A stretch of 49,900 bases of DNA from Desulfobacterales bacterium (lineage in GTDB: Bacteria; Desulfobacterota; Desulfobacteria; Desulfobacterales; UBA11574): positions 1 through 49,900 of the forward strand of contig JAAXQD010000219.1 in NCBI GenBank assembly GCA_012974475.1, given 5' to 3'. Shown one piece after another: positions 49,076 through 49,900 of this stretch. Below the pieces are notes generated by a model that was given only the letters and a program-made list of their open reading frames with translations, did no database searches and was not told the DNA's origin. Each line of letters starts with the position of its first letter. Within the stretch, counting starts at the first letter, position 1. The position numbers and the translations under genes were made by a program.

Positions 49076-49900
49076 TCCATGGCCTCCTTGAATACGCCGA
49101 TATTGTAGCTCATAAGATCGATGTATGAATGAACGTTTTTCTGTTTGGACCCTCCCATAGGATCGAGAAAAAGGGCTCTAACACCCGCTTCTCTGGCGAT
49201 GATTTCTGCGGCCCTGGCGTTAAGCTGAGGCTCGGCAAATATTGCCCGAATGTGGTATTTCTTTATCATTGCAACAATATTTTTTATCTGTTTCGGTGTT
49301 GGATTTCGGCCCGGAGCAGCTTCGATGACACCGACGGATTCAAGGCCGTAACGCCTGGCAAAATAATCCCATGACGCATGAAAGGAAACATATTTTTTAA
49401 TTTTAAAGCTCGCCACCGTAGCTTCGATCCGGCGGTGGAGCTTATCCAGTTCTTTCAAATAATTTTGCCCACGTTGTTTATAATACGTTAAATGCTGATG
49501 ATCAATCTCACAAAGCGCATCCATAATTTTTTTGGCCATCGATTTTGCAATAACCGGATCGAGCCATATGTGTGGGTTGGCAATGGTCGATCTGTCTTCT
49601 GAATCCGCAAATTTTTTGTGACGGTCGTAATTTTTATGGGTATGCCCGGTTGTATCTATCAGATCAACCCCTTCGGATAACACCACCGTCATCAAACCCG
49701 GCCCTGTCAGATCGATGAATTTTTCAGCCCAGAATTCCAGTCCGGCACCCACCATAAAAAAAATACGGGCTGTAGAGAATTTCTTTAAAAGGCTCGGTTT
49801 CGGTTCAAAAGTATGGGGACTCGCACCTGCCGGAAGAACAAAAGTGACCTCAACATGGTCGCCGCCCACCTGCTGAATCATGTCGGCAAGAGGAAAAATG
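49072..49900 (-). CDS. Metal ABC transporter substrate-binding protein (ZnuA family), 5' partial
   Basis: The frame is open to the window end, so the signal peptide lies beyond base 49900; 275 residues are visible. It follows the cluster A-I fold: GASPHTFEPKPS with a ligand His, a His-rich loop (TGHTHKNYDRHKK), IANPHIWLDP with another ligand His, VSFHASWDYFARRYGL with a third, and a closing Glu/Asp segment in LFLDPMGG. These are the usual Zn or Mn ligands of the periplasmic receptor, and the His-rich loop favours zinc. It begins the operon with the ATPase and permease. Confidence 0.93.
   Translation of the reverse strand, partial: IFPLADMIQQVGGDHVEVTFVLPAGASPHTFEPKPSLLKKFSTARIFFMVGAGLEFWAEKFIDLTGPGLMTVVLSEGVDLIDTTGHTHKNYDRHKKFADSEDRSTIANPHIWLDPVIAKSMAKKIMDALCEIDHQHLTYYKQRGQNYLKELDKLHRRIEATVASFKIKKYVSFHASWDYFARRYGLESVGVIEAAPGRNPTPKQIKNIVAMIKKYHIRAIFAEPQLNARAAEIIAREAGVRALFLDPMGGSKQKNVHSYIDLMSYNIGVFKEAME

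Noticed and set aside
1..49900. tRNA, rRNA, CRISPR arrays and intact transposases
   Set aside because: Intergenic regions were read for cloverleaf arms, repeats of CRISPR size and transposase motifs; none was convincing. Small structured RNAs without strong hairpins could have been missed.

Overview
This window looks like a chromosomal segment from a marine, anaerobic, sulfate-reducer-like Desulfobacterota (Desulfobacterales-type) bacterium. The lineage is inferred from gene content: a complete sodium-pumping NADH:quinone reductase operon, a glutaconyl-CoA decarboxylase-type carboxyltransferase beside a glutaryl-CoA dehydrogenase-like enzyme, a KorAB-type 2-oxoacid:ferredoxin oxidoreductase, rubrerythrin/rubredoxin oxygen defence, a selenoprotein, and several Na+-linked transporters. 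No rRNA, tRNA, CRISPR array or intact insertion sequence was seen. No database search was possible, so all family names rest on recognised motifs and remembered family architecture.

Layout. 1-3957 (+): end of a TRAP transporter (DctQ-DctM), a DUF1566 protein, and an orphan LivG/LivF ATPase pair. 4043-7286 (-): carboxyltransferase, biotin carrier and acyl-CoA dehydrogenase, best read as the glutaryl-CoA to crotonyl-CoA step of aromatic-acid or glutarate breakdown. 7582-12839 (-): NhaA, a cytidylate-kinase-like protein, a NifU-type scaffold, KorB, a 5'-truncated KorA and a small ferredoxin. 12877-19069 (-): a redox and oxidative-stress island (flavodoxin, rubrerythrin, a selenocysteine-containing OsmC-like protein, an SLC13 transporter, a CBS protein, an AhpF-like flavoprotein and a rubredoxin/membrane fusion). 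Citrate synthase, a YkgJ-type protein and a Fur-family repressor follow. 22245-28223 (+): nqrABCDEF.

28205-34945: a cut ferredoxin:thioredoxin reductase gene, glutaredoxin, a DUF255 protein, a carbon monoxide dehydrogenase remnant with terminator, a sigma-54 activator, a TIGR02757 protein and a TraB-family protein. 34958-42612 (mostly +): PurN, a broken membrane protein, a glycosyltransferase, a DUF362 ferredoxin-like protein, a second YkgJ protein, a cyclic-nucleotide-binding protein, Ndk, a TrmJ-like methyltransferase and an FAH-family enzyme. 42642-49900: LeuD/LeuC, LepA, a response-regulator diguanylate cyclase, and a ZnuABC-like metal transporter whose permease is broken.

Two themes stand out. 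First, sodium energetics: Na+-NQR, NhaA, TRAP, an SLC13 symporter and a probable Na+-pumping decarboxylase share one neighbourhood. Second, decay: five genes (korA, ftrB, a CODH gene, a membrane protein and the metal permease) have lost internal or terminal segments while flanking genes are intact. That could mean ongoing deletion in the genome or assembly joins. The best-supported special feature is the OsmC-like selenoprotein, where an in-frame UGA falls at the expected catalytic-cysteine position and is followed by a stem-loop that fits the bacterial SECIS rules.
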